From contig CALGNM010000192.1 in assembly GCA_937958665.1 (NCBI GenBank), positions 1 to 6,868 of the forward strand: a stretch of DNA of 6,868 bases, written 5' to 3'. A program made the translations under genes and the position numbers. Source of the DNA: an uncultured bacterium. GTDB taxonomy: Bacteria; Edwardsbacteria; AC1; EtOH8. The notes beneath the pieces were generated by a model that was not told where the DNA came from, did no database searches, and worked only from the letters and a program-made list of their open reading frames with translations. Below, piece by piece: positions 1 to 6,868 of this stretch. Numbering within the stretch: position 1 is the first letter of the stretch; each line of letters starts with the position of its first letter.

Positions 1-45
1 GATCGTATTCGGTGACTGGAGTTCAGACGTGTGCTCTTCCGATCT
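1..45 (+). other. Illumina TruSeq index-side adapter (artefact)
   Basis: Bases 12-45 match the TruSeq read-2/index adapter, beginning GTGACTGGAGTTCAG and ending GCTCTTCCGATCT. They are preceded by an 8-base index (4-11, CGTATTCG) and the last three bases (GAT) of the P7 arm. This is library sequence, not genome. The orientation is what reverse-complemented read-through of a short insert would give at the left edge of a contig. Natural sequence begins at about base 46, and any reading frame starting in this stretch is spurious. Confidence 0.98.
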
Positions 46-840
<795 letters not shown>

Positions 841-932
841 GGCGGCGGCTCCGTAAAGTTTCGGCCTCAAGTCTAACAGATAAGGCCGGGCCAAGTCAAC
901 GGAAATGTTGGCGACGGCCGGCCATTTGTTTC

Positions 933-961
933 TTGACATCATCCTTTTGATATGTTATTTT
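933..961 (+). promoter_or_regulatory. Sigma70-type promoter candidate for the TPR operon
   Basis: A perfect -35 hexamer TTGACA (933-938) is followed after exactly 17 bases by TATTTT (956-961), which matches four of six positions of the -10 consensus. Transcription would begin near 968, giving a leader of about 57 bases before the ATG at 1025. It lies in the most AT-rich part of the window. The -35 box overlaps the two possible upstream ATGs (939, 942) of the divergent ATPase gene, which argues that these are not the real start. Assigned from sequence match only. Confidence 0.65.
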
Positions 962-974
962 AAGAAGATACGGC

Positions 975-991
975 CGGGGCTCCGGGCCCCG
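975..991 (+). promoter_or_regulatory. Short GC hairpin in the predicted leader
   Basis: CGGGGC (975-980) and GCCCCG (986-991) are perfect inverted repeats around a five-base loop TCCGG, followed by GTTTCTTCC, which has only short T runs. If transcription starts near 968, the hairpin sits almost at the 5' end of the mRNA, where it could stabilise the transcript or act as a weak attenuator. The stem is only 6 bp and such stems arise by chance in GC-rich DNA, so a function is unproven. Confidence 0.35.
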
Positions 992-1008
992 TTTCTTCCA
1001 AAACAGCC

Positions 1009-1014
1009 AAGGAG
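1009..1014 (+). promoter_or_regulatory. Ribosome binding site of the large TPR gene
   Basis: AAGGAG is a near-complete Shine-Dalgarno sequence ending 10 bases before the ATG at 1025. It is the strongest ribosome site in the window and fixes the start of the 1281-residue protein. Confidence 0.85.
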
Positions 1015-1024
1015 CATATAGGGA

Positions 1025-4000
1025 ATGTCACCCATCAGCGACTTCTTCCTGCTCTCCAAGGACCAGATCCTGCAGAAGGCCGAGAAGCTCAGGAGCGAGG
1101 GCAAGCATGCCAAGGCCGCCGAGCTGCTGGCCTCGGGCATCAAGAAGACGGCCGAGGACTACGAACTGCTGATCGCCCTGGCCGCCGCCCACCTGGCCGA
1201 CCGGCGGGGCCGGGATGCGGTGCTGGCCCTCAAGGACGCGGTGGCGGTGGCCCCGGCCAAGAGCGGCGACATCATGGAACTGGCCGAGCGGTTCTACTAC
1301 ACCGAGGGCCAGCTGCCGGAGATGGGCGACCTGGCCTTCGAGATGAACCTGGCCCGCCGCAACTTCGACCCGGCGGTCAAGATCGCCAAGAACATGTCGG
1401 ACCGGGACACCGAGATCATGCTGACCCGGCTCAACAAGCTCAAGGAGTCCCTGGACCATTACCAGGGTCCGGCCAAGCCGGCCGGGGTGCTGGCCCGGGA
1501 GATGACCACCTATTACGGGGTGGCCCTATTGACCGAGCGCCGGGGCCAGGCCCCCCAGGCCCTGGCCGTGCTGGACTCCATAATAAACCGCTGCCCGGAT
1601 GAGGGCGATAACGTGCTGGCCGCCGCCGCCAAGCTGGCCTCCTATCACCCCGGCGACAGCGACGTGATGCTGCTGCACGGCGACCTCCTTTTGAAGCTGG
1701 GCAAGCGGGACCGGGCCATGGAGCTCTATGTGGAGGCAGCCAAGGGCGGGGCGGCCGACCGGGTGGCCAACAAGCTGGAGAGCGCCCTGCAGTCCGACCC
1801 TGGCAACCTGGGGATGATGACCCTGCTGTCGCGGCTGTCCCTGCAGAGGAAGGACCCGGCCCGGGCCCTGGGGCTGATCAAGCGGCTGATCGAACTGGAC
1901 CGCTCCCGGATGGAGGAGTGGATCAACGACCTGCGGGAGGTGGTCAAGCTGGATCCCCGGCTGGCCGAGGCCCACCTGCTGCTGGGGGACGCTTCACTGG
2001 AGGCCGACAAGCTGGACCTGGCCATGGCCGGCTATGCCCAGGTGGCCGAGCTGGAGCCGGGCCGGCTGGAGGAGGTCCTGGAACGCTACCAGAGGGTGCT
2101 GGAGCGATCGCCGGGCAACTTCGAGGCGGCCGCCAGGATCATCGACGCCTACATCGCGGCCGGCCAGGCCGAGCGGGCCCTGGACTCCCTGCGCCGGATG
2201 GTGGCCAAGGACCCGGCCCTGGTGGACCTGGCCCAGGAGAAGCTGGAGGCCATCCTCAGGTCCGGGCTGGAACAGCCTTCGGCCCTGGAATTCCTGGCCC
2301 AGTGCTATCGGCTCAGGAACAAGAGGAGCGAGGCGGCCGCCATCCTCAGATATCTGGCTGGGCTGGGGGGCGGAACCGATGGGCCGGCCCTGGCGGAGCT
2401 GCAGCAGCTGGCGGGCCAGGACCCGACAGACCTGAGGACCATGATCATTCTGCTGGAAACGCTTATCGAGCAGGGGCGCCTCTCCGATTCCGCCCGGCTG
2501 GGGGGGGAGCTGGCCAGGAGGCACCCGGCCAGCTGGCCCGAGTACCTGCCGGCCCTGGAGCGGGCCTCCCATCAGGGCGGTGCGGAATACAACGCCGGGC
2601 TGGCCGGCATCTGTCAGGCGCTGAACCAGGCTGAACAGTCCCATCCGGCCATCGACCTGGTGCAGGCCTGGGCCCTGGCCGAGTCGGGCCAAGCCCAGCC
2701 GGCGGCCGACCTGCTGGCCCGGCTGTCCCGCGACCCCCAGGCCGGGCCGGCGGCCAGCCGGACCTTGGAGGAGCTGGCCGGGAAACACGGGGAGGCCGCC
2801 CCGTTGCAGTTGGCCCTGGCCGACCTGAACCAGGAGCGGGGCGAACTGGACGCCATGGCCCGGGCCCTACTGGCCGCCGTTCGGGCTGACCGGGGGGTGG
2901 CCATCGCGGCCACCGGCAAGCTGAACCAGCTGCTGGAGCAGAGCCCCGAAAATCCGGACCTTCAGATGCTGCAGATGGAGCTGCTGTACCAGGAGAGGCT
3001 CTACGACAAGGCGCTTCAGAAGGCCGGGGAGATAATCGCCCGCTGGCCGGACGCCAAGGGGGCCCGGGCCCAGCTGAGGCAGGGCCAGGTGTTGCTGGAG
3101 AAGGGGGAGCTGACCAAGGCAGCCGGCAGCCTGATGAAGGCCGCCGACCTGGACGATACTCTGGCCCCGGAGGCGGCCGGCTCTTTGAACCGGGTGCTGG
3201 AGATAGACCAATCCAGCCTGCCCGGGCACTATGCCCTGGCCCGGGTGCTGATCCGGCAGGGGCTGTTCGACCAGGCCATCGATGAACTGATGCTGGTGGC
3301 CCAGAAGGATCCCCGGCTGTCCCCCAATATCGCCCAGGACCTGAAGAATATCCAAAAGCTGGTTCCGGCCAACGCCAAGGCCCTGCTGGCGGAAGCCGGC
3401 ATCGACCTGAACCTGGGGCAGCCCGATCAGGCTCTGTCCGCCCTGGCCCAGCTGATGGAGATCTCTCCGGAGAGCTTTCCCCAGGCCGAGGAGCTCTACC
3501 AGAAATTGCTGGCCGCCCATCCCGGCGACCACCGGATCGAACTGGGACTGGCCCGGGCCTACATCCTGGGCGGAGAAGTCGACAAGGCCGGCCAGCTGAT
3601 CGGCCCGGCGGCCGAGGCCGATCCCTCGCTGCAGGAACAGGCCATCAGCCTGCTGAGGCTGGCCCAGCAGAGGGCTCCCGCCAACCGGTCCGTCCCCCTG
3701 ATGCTAGCCCGGGTCTACCGCCGGCGGGGAGACCATGAACATAGCCTGGCCCTGCTGAAAGGGGCCATCGAGGACCCGGAGCTGGCCGAGGCCGCCGCCG
3801 GGGAGCTGCAGGAGCTGATCGCCGGGAAACCGGACGCCATAACGGCCCGTTACCTGCTGGCCGATCTGTTCCGCCGCAACCGCCAGCCCGAGGCCGAGGT
3901 CCGGGAATACCAGGCCATCTATAAGTCCGCTCCGGACGAGGGGGAAAACATCATGGCCCGTCTGGAGGAAACCCTGGCCCAGAGCCCGGACCTGGTGGCT

Positions 4001-4870
4001 GGGGTGATCCTTCGGGCCCGGATCCAGGCCGAGCTGGGCAGACATTCCGAAGCGGTGGCCGGGTACTTAAGGGCCTGCGAACTGGACAACGCCTTCCGGC
4101 CGGCGGCGGCAGCCGAGATAGAGAAGATGCTGGCCGCCGCCCCAGCCCGGCCGGAAATTACGGAGGCCCTGGGCACCATCTATTTCGAGATGGGAAAATT
4201 CTCCCAAGCCAGGGACCTGCTGGCCCGGGCGGCCGCCGAACTGGCCGATCCGGAGCGGAGGATGCGGGCCCTGTTCTTCCTGGCCGAATCCCACCTGGCC
4301 CTGCGGGACGAGGCCGCCGCCGACCAGGCCATGGACCAGGTCCGGGGGATGATGCCGGATGCCAACGACGTCTACAAGGCCCTGCGCCGTTTTGCCTCCC
4401 GCCGCCTTCAGGTGGAGATCGACAAGGCCTACCAGGCCCTGCAGGAGGCCCCCGACGACCAGTACCGCAAGCTGGAGCTGGCCGCCAAGCTGATCATGGT
4501 TCAGAAACACGATGCCGCCATCAATCTGCTGGGCTTTAAGCCGCTGGATGAGGAGACGGCCGGCCGTCGGCTGCTGCTGTTGGCCCGGGCCTTCTGGGGG
4601 CGGAGGGAGGCGGTTGCCGCCATGGAGCTCCTGAGGCAGGTGCCGCTGGAGGGCCATCCCTTCAGCCGGTTTCAGCTGGAGGCCTGCTACCTGCTGGGGC
4701 AGTGCTACGAGTCGCTGGGCAACTATGCCGGGGCGGCGGCCGCCTACCGCAGGGTCTACATGGACCAGACCGACTTCCGGGATGTCCGGGCCCGGATGGA
4801 GTGGAGCGCCGAACGGGCGGTGTTGAAGGAACTGGAGCACCGGGGCACCATGCTGGAGGCTTCCGCCTGA
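1025..4870 (+). CDS. Giant TPR solenoid protein with 52-residue repeats
   Basis: A 1281-residue protein made almost entirely of tetratricopeptide-type helices, so presumably a scaffold for protein-protein contacts. No catalytic domain was recognised. The N-terminus (MSPISDFFLLSKDQ) lacks a signal peptide and no membrane segment is present, so it is probably cytoplasmic. Residues 9-42 form an ordinary 34-residue TPR. From 43 to 1039 the register repeats mostly every 52 residues: proline at unit position 1, Leu/Ala helix A, glycine at 18, Ala-Leu at 23-24, Asp-Pro or similar at 34-35, then a third amphipathic helix at about 36-50. The C-terminal part (1040-1281) returns to more ordinary TPRs, the clearest at about 1217-1250 (LLGQCYESLGNYAGAAAAY), and ends in a charged helix. 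Start ATG is supported by AAGGAG. It is the first gene of a probable three-gene operon; the next begins one base after its stop. Composition is extremely rich in Ala, Leu and Glu. Binding partner unknown. Confidence 0.93.
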   Translation: MSPISDFFLLSKDQILQKAEKLRSEGKHAKAAELLASGIKKTAEDYELLIALAAAHLADRRGRDAVLALKDAVAVAPAKSGDIMELAERFYYTEGQLPEMGDLAFEMNLARRNFDPAVKIAKNMSDRDTEIMLTRLNKLKESLDHYQGPAKPAGVLAREMTTYYGVALLTERRGQAPQALAVLDSIINRCPDEGDNVLAAAAKLASYHPGDSDVMLLHGDLLLKLGKRDRAMELYVEAAKGGAADRVANKLESALQSDPGNLGMMTLLSRLSLQRKDPARALGLIKRLIELDRSRMEEWINDLREVVKLDPRLAEAHLLLGDASLEADKLDLAMAGYAQVAELEPGRLEEVLERYQRVLERSPGNFEAAARIIDAYIAAGQAERALDSLRRMVAKDPALVDLAQEKLEAILRSGLEQPSALEFLAQCYRLRNKRSEAAAILRYLAGLGGGTDGPALAELQQLAGQDPTDLRTMIILLETLIEQGRLSDSARLGGELARRHPASWPEYLPALERASHQGGAEYNAGLAGICQALNQAEQSHPAIDLVQAWALAESGQAQPAADLLARLSRDPQAGPAASRTLEELAGKHGEAAPLQLALADLNQERGELDAMARALLAAVRADRGVAIAATGKLNQLLEQSPENPDLQMLQMELLYQERLYDKALQKAGEIIARWPDAKGARAQLRQGQVLLEKGELTKAAGSLMKAADLDDTLAPEAAGSLNRVLEIDQSSLPGHYALARVLIRQGLFDQAIDELMLVAQKDPRLSPNIAQDLKNIQKLVPANAKALLAEAGIDLNLGQPDQALSALAQLMEISPESFPQAEELYQKLLAAHPGDHRIELGLARAYILGGEVDKAGQLIGPAAEADPSLQEQAISLLRLAQQRAPANRSVPLMLARVYRRRGDHEHSLALLKGAIEDPELAEAAAGELQELIAGKPDAITARYLLADLFRRNRQPEAEVREYQAIYKSAPDEGENIMARLEETLAQSPDLVAGVILRARIQAELGRHSEAVAGYLRACELDNAFRPAAAAEIEKMLAAAPARPEITEALGTIYFEMGKFSQARDLLARAAAELADPERRMRALFFLAESHLALRDEAAADQAMDQVRGMMPDANDVYKALRRFASRRLQVEIDKAYQALQEAPDDQYRKLELAAKLIMVQKHDAAINLLGFKPLDEETAGRRLLLLARAFWGRREAVAAMELLRQVPLEGHPFSRFQLEACYLLGQCYESLGNYAGAAAAYRRVYMDQTDFRDVRARMEWSAERAVLKELEHRGTMLEASA
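1151..4141 (+). repeat. 52-residue (156-base) three-helix TPR-like repeat array
   Basis: Aligning on the helix-turn glycine and the alanine five residues later gives unit starts at protein residues 43, 95, 157, 209, 259, 311, 363, 415, 467, 538, 589, 641, 677, 729, 781, 833, 885, 936 and 988, with 1040 as the next register point. Of the 19 spacings, 13 are exactly 52 and three are 50 or 51. The exceptions are 62 (from 95), 71 (from 467, about 19 extra residues near 519-537) and 36 (from 641, a unit without the third helix). Units are diverged in sequence, so the array is visible as a protein pattern and not as DNA identity. The third helix is inferred from its heptad-like hydrophobic spacing, for example EEVLERYQRVL and QEKLEAILRS. 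Confidence 0.8.
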
Positions 4871-4871
4871 A

Positions 4872-6314
4872 TTGGCCGGAACCGTGACAGACGGCGGCTG
4901 GCGGAAGGGCAGGTCGCTGGCCGTCCGGAAAAGCGGGCTCTGGATCCAGCATCGCCCGGATCCCCGGGGCTACCACCCATTTGAGGTGGCTCGCCGCAAG
5001 GCCGTCATTCTTAGCCTGATGGGCCGGTGGGATGAGGCCGATGCCTTGTTACAACGCAACTTGGAGCTGGCGCCAGCGGGCGGGTTGAGTTGGCACCAGG
5101 CCCGGAGCCTGATCGACATCGGAGGGCTGATGTTCAAGCGGGGGGACTATCCCCAGGCTCTGGACCTGTGCCGTCGGGCGTTGGACCTTTCTCAGGAGCT
5201 GGACGATCCGGGGCTGATCGGAGACAGCCTGAACAACCTGGGCAACGCCTGCTACAACCTGGGTGATTACGAGCAGGCCGAACAATGCTTCGGCCGTCGT
5301 CTGGCACTGGCCGAGGAGCAGGGCTATTTGCAGGGGCTGGGGGAGGCCCTCAACAACCTGGGGACTCTGTACGCCGATCGGGGGAAGTACCGGGAGGCCA
5401 TGGAGTGTTACCGAAGGAAGCTGGAGATCGCCAGCCAACTGGGGGATAAGCAGGGGGAGGGTTTGGCTTGGGGCAATGTGGCCATGGTCCATTATTATTT
5501 GGGCGAGTTTGCCCAGGTGGAGGAGAACCTCCAGAGGCAGATGGCCCTGGCCCGCTCCATCGGCGACCTGCAGATGATGGCCCTGGCCTCCGGCAACCTG
5601 GGGATACTCTATATGGACCTGGGCGATTACGGGCAATCGTTGGAGTTCAGCCGGCGCAAGCTGGCCATCTGCCAGACGCTGGGGGCCAAGGCCGGGATCA
5701 ACGAAGCCCTGTCAAACATCGGCACCGTCCACTACCACCTTGGGGAATATGGGGAAGCCCTGGAATACCTGGAGAAGGAGAGGAATTACAACCTGGAGCT
5801 GGGAGACCGGCTGGGGGTGGCCCTTTCCAATCTCACCATTGGCAACATCCACAAGGAGCGGGACCAGATCGACCTGGCCGCCCGGCTGTACCAAGAGGCT
5901 TTGGCCGTCCTGGAGGAGCTGGGGGTGAAGCACTACTGCTCAGAGCTTCTGCTGAACCAGGCCGAACTGTCCCTGCTGGGAGATGATTGTCCAGGGGCCG
6001 AGCGCCTAGCGGCCAAATCTCTGGAATACGCCCGGGAGGTGGGCCGGAAGGATGTGGCTTTCCAGGCCCAGGTGATGCTGGCCGGCCTGACGGCCGGCCG
6101 TGATTTGCGGTCGGGGAGGGAACAACTGAACGCCCTGCTGGCCGCCGCCGGGTCGGATGAGGAGCGGGCCTTGGCCAACTTCGCCCTGTACCGGGCCACC
6201 GCCGACCCCGCCGGACGGGACAGGGCGCTGGGGCTCTACCGGGAACTATACCGGAAGACCAATCGGAAATACTACCGGGACCAGATCGATAAACTGAATG
6301 AAGGGGAAAGATGA
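4872..6314 (+). CDS. TPR protein with 40-residue (LGN/Pins-like) repeats
   Basis: A 480-residue protein dominated by TPRs of the longer, 40-residue class found in LGN/Pins-like and many bacterial signalling proteins; it likely binds peptides or partner proteins in the cytoplasm. Residues 1-34 are non-repetitive and basic (Arg/Lys-rich), 35-70 form a first TPR, and 79-398 form eight in-phase units with signatures such as NNLGNACYNLGDYEQAEQCF. The tail (about 399-480) is helical, with a tyrosine/arginine-rich end (RELYRKTNRKYYRDQI). No signal peptide, membrane segment or enzyme domain is seen. In related proteins such repeats are often fused to kinase, cyclase or DNA-binding domains; here they stand alone. 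The start is uncertain. The first possible codon is TTG at 4872, one base after the previous stop, with TGGAGG 12 bases upstream, suggesting translational coupling; GTG at 4884 is the alternative. No ATG precedes residue 50, which is already inside a repeat. Confidence 0.9.
   Translation: MAGTVTDGGWRKGRSLAVRKSGLWIQHRPDPRGYHPFEVARRKAVILSLMGRWDEADALLQRNLELAPAGGLSWHQARSLIDIGGLMFKRGDYPQALDLCRRALDLSQELDDPGLIGDSLNNLGNACYNLGDYEQAEQCFGRRLALAEEQGYLQGLGEALNNLGTLYADRGKYREAMECYRRKLEIASQLGDKQGEGLAWGNVAMVHYYLGEFAQVEENLQRQMALARSIGDLQMMALASGNLGILYMDLGDYGQSLEFSRRKLAICQTLGAKAGINEALSNIGTVHYHLGEYGEALEYLEKERNYNLELGDRLGVALSNLTIGNIHKERDQIDLAARLYQEALAVLEELGVKHYCSELLLNQAELSLLGDDCPGAERLAAKSLEYAREVGRKDVAFQAQVMLAGLTAGRDLRSGREQLNALLAAAGSDEERALANFALYRATADPAGRDRALGLYRELYRKTNRKYYRDQIDKLNEGER
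5106..6065 (+). repeat. Eight in-phase 40-residue TPR units
   Basis: Within the second TPR protein, units begin at residues 79, 119, 159, 199, 239, 279, 319 and 359, with no insertion or deletion between them. The diagnostic glycine/alanine of helix A falls at 84, 124, 164, 204, 244, 284, 324 and 364, and a Gly-Asp-like pair starts at 91, 131, 171, 211, 251, 291 and (as Asp-Gln) 331. The last unit is degenerate. A second Gly-Asp-like turn recurs at 111, 151, 191, 231, 271, 311, 351 and 391, confirming the phase. Confidence 0.9.
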
Positions 6315-6823
6315 AGACCTATCTGGGAAAGCTGTTCTTCAAATGGCGCAGCTATACCCCCATCCCATTGCTGCTGGCCACTCTGGTACTGGCCCGGCCC
6401 ACCCGGTGGTCGTTGCTGGGGGGGATGGCGGTGGCCTTCCTGGGCGAATTCATCAGGATCTGGTCGGTGGCCTACGCCGGCGGCGCCACCCGGACCCTGG
6501 AGCCGGGGGTGGGGAGGTTGATTACCGGGGGCCCGTTCTCCTACGTCCGCAACCCCCTCTATGTGGGAAACTTCCTGCTGAGCTTGGGCATCTGCCTGGC
6601 GGCCTGGCCCTGGATGCCATGGATGGCGCTGGTCTTCATCGCCGCCTTCGCCCTGCAGTACGGTTTCATAGTGGCGGTGGAGGAGGACACCATCAGGCAG
6701 AGCCTGGGCGAGGAATACCAGAGATATTACCGGGCGGTGCCCCGCTGGCTGCCCAGATTGCGGCCCTATTCCGAGCGCTATCCGGAGAGGGGGGATTTTC
6801 GGGCCGGTCTGCGTTCCGACCGG
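6311..6823 (+). CDS. Isoprenylcysteine carboxyl methyltransferase/PEMT-family membrane protein (3' end missing)
   Basis: An integral-membrane, S-adenosylmethionine-dependent methyltransferase of the ICMT/PEMT fold. In bacteria the substrate of such proteins is usually unknown; lipids, isoprenoids and small hydrophobic thiols are among the possibilities. The visible 171 residues start MKTYLGKLFFKWRSY. Hydrophobic segments lie at about 17-30, 35-56 and 86-121. The family signature GPFSYVRNPLYVGN (74-87) binds the methyl donor with the later EEDTIRQSLGEEYQRYY region (124-140) and VPRWLP (143-148). Asn81 stands where ICMT enzymes often have His, as in PEMT-like members. The ATG overlaps the preceding TGA (ATGA, 6311-6314) and AAGGGG (6301-6306) lies 4 bases upstream, so translation is probably coupled. 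Natural sequence stops after LRSDR at 6823, where the frame runs into adapter; a C-terminal tail is probably missing. Family firm, substrate unknown. Confidence 0.92.
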
Positions 6824-6868
6824 AGATCGGAAGAGCGTCGTGTAGGGAAAGAGTGTAGATCTCGGTGG
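6824..6868 (+). other. Illumina TruSeq universal adapter (artefact)
   Basis: Starting AGATCGGAAGAGCGTCGTG and ending GATCTCGGTGG, this is the reverse complement of the TruSeq universal (P5) adapter with no second index inserted. It is library sequence read through at the right edge. In the methyltransferase frame it encodes the artefact peptide RSEERRVGKECRSRW, and in another frame the equally typical IGRASCRERV. Both should be removed before any homology search. Confidence 0.99.

Larger units (their letters stand above)
841..1024. other. Divergent intergenic region
   Basis: This 184-base spacer separates the leftward MoxR gene from the rightward TPR operon. Its middle (about 920-970) is clearly more AT-rich than the surrounding genes, as expected for promoter DNA. 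It holds a rightward promoter candidate, a short GC hairpin and the ribosome site of the large TPR gene. I did not find a convincing leftward promoter: TAAAAT on the minus strand (962-957) resembles a -10 box but has no matching -35 at normal spacing. Confidence 0.8.

Noticed and set aside
975-999. Hairpin as a rho-independent terminator
   Set aside because: The stem is short, the following T tract is interrupted (GTTTCTTCC), and it lies downstream of a promoter and upstream of a start codon, where a terminator for the operon makes no sense.
1918-2634. 238-residue plus-strand frame rich in Gly, Ala and Pro
   Set aside because: Frame-shifted shadow of the TPR gene; the collagen-like composition is a by-product of GC-rich codons.
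1994-2788. Long minus-strand open frames opposite the large TPR gene (also 1028-1459, 2867-3532 and 4067-4840)
   Set aside because: They mirror codons of a GC-rich, Ala/Leu/Glu-rich gene, giving low-complexity Gln/Gly/Leu/Pro sequence with no domain and no ribosome site that I could see.
1025-4870. Very frequent CTGGCC words, considered as a possible DNA-level repeat or uptake signal
   Set aside because: They are mostly in-frame Leu-Ala codon pairs (CTG GCC), explained by the composition of the TPR helices and GC-rich codon choice.
6298-6858. 186-residue frame starting at ATG 6298
   Set aside because: It is in a different frame from the methyltransferase (ATG 6311), shows no family motif, and ends in the adapter peptide IGRASCRERV.

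Overview
The window is a GC-rich bacterial fragment whose natural sequence spans about 46-6823. Both outer ends are Illumina library adapter (1-45 and 6824-6868), so the two edge genes are cut by the end of the assembly and not by biology. The fragment has Shine-Dalgarno sites, a sigma70-like promoter, tightly packed genes, and strong GC preference at third codon positions. It looks like metagenomic DNA from a little-studied bacterial lineage. The style (MoxR next to very large alanine/leucine-rich TPR proteins) reminds me of candidate phyla such as TA06/Edwardsbacteria or WOR-3, but that is a recollection and a weak one.

Layout. On the minus strand, 46-840 encodes the N-terminal ~265 residues of a MoxR-family AAA+ ATPase, cut just before the sensor-2 arginine. 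A 184-base divergent intergenic region (841-1024) carries a good promoter candidate (TTGACA, 17 bases, TATTTT) pointing right, a small GC hairpin in the presumed leader, and a clear AAGGAG ribosome site. On the plus strand follow three closely packed genes, probably one operon: a 1281-residue cytoplasmic TPR solenoid protein (1025-4870); a 480-residue TPR protein of a different, 40-residue type (4872-6314, one base after the previous stop); and a membrane methyltransferase of the isoprenylcysteine carboxyl methyltransferase/PEMT type (from 6311, four-base ATGA overlap, cut at 6823).

How they may work together. The two TPR proteins have no catalytic domain and no export signal, so they are most likely cytoplasmic scaffolds or binding proteins; their partners cannot be read from the sequence. 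The methyltransferase shares their transcript but has no obvious functional tie. MoxR ATPases often work as chaperone-like assembly factors with VWA- and TPR-containing partners, yet here the ATPase is transcribed away from the TPR genes, so any link is speculation.

The most unusual feature is the large TPR protein. Its repeat is not the canonical 34 residues but a 52-residue unit (a TPR helix pair plus a third helix), with 13 of 19 successive spacings exactly 52. No mobile element, CRISPR array, RNA gene or recognisable defence system was seen.
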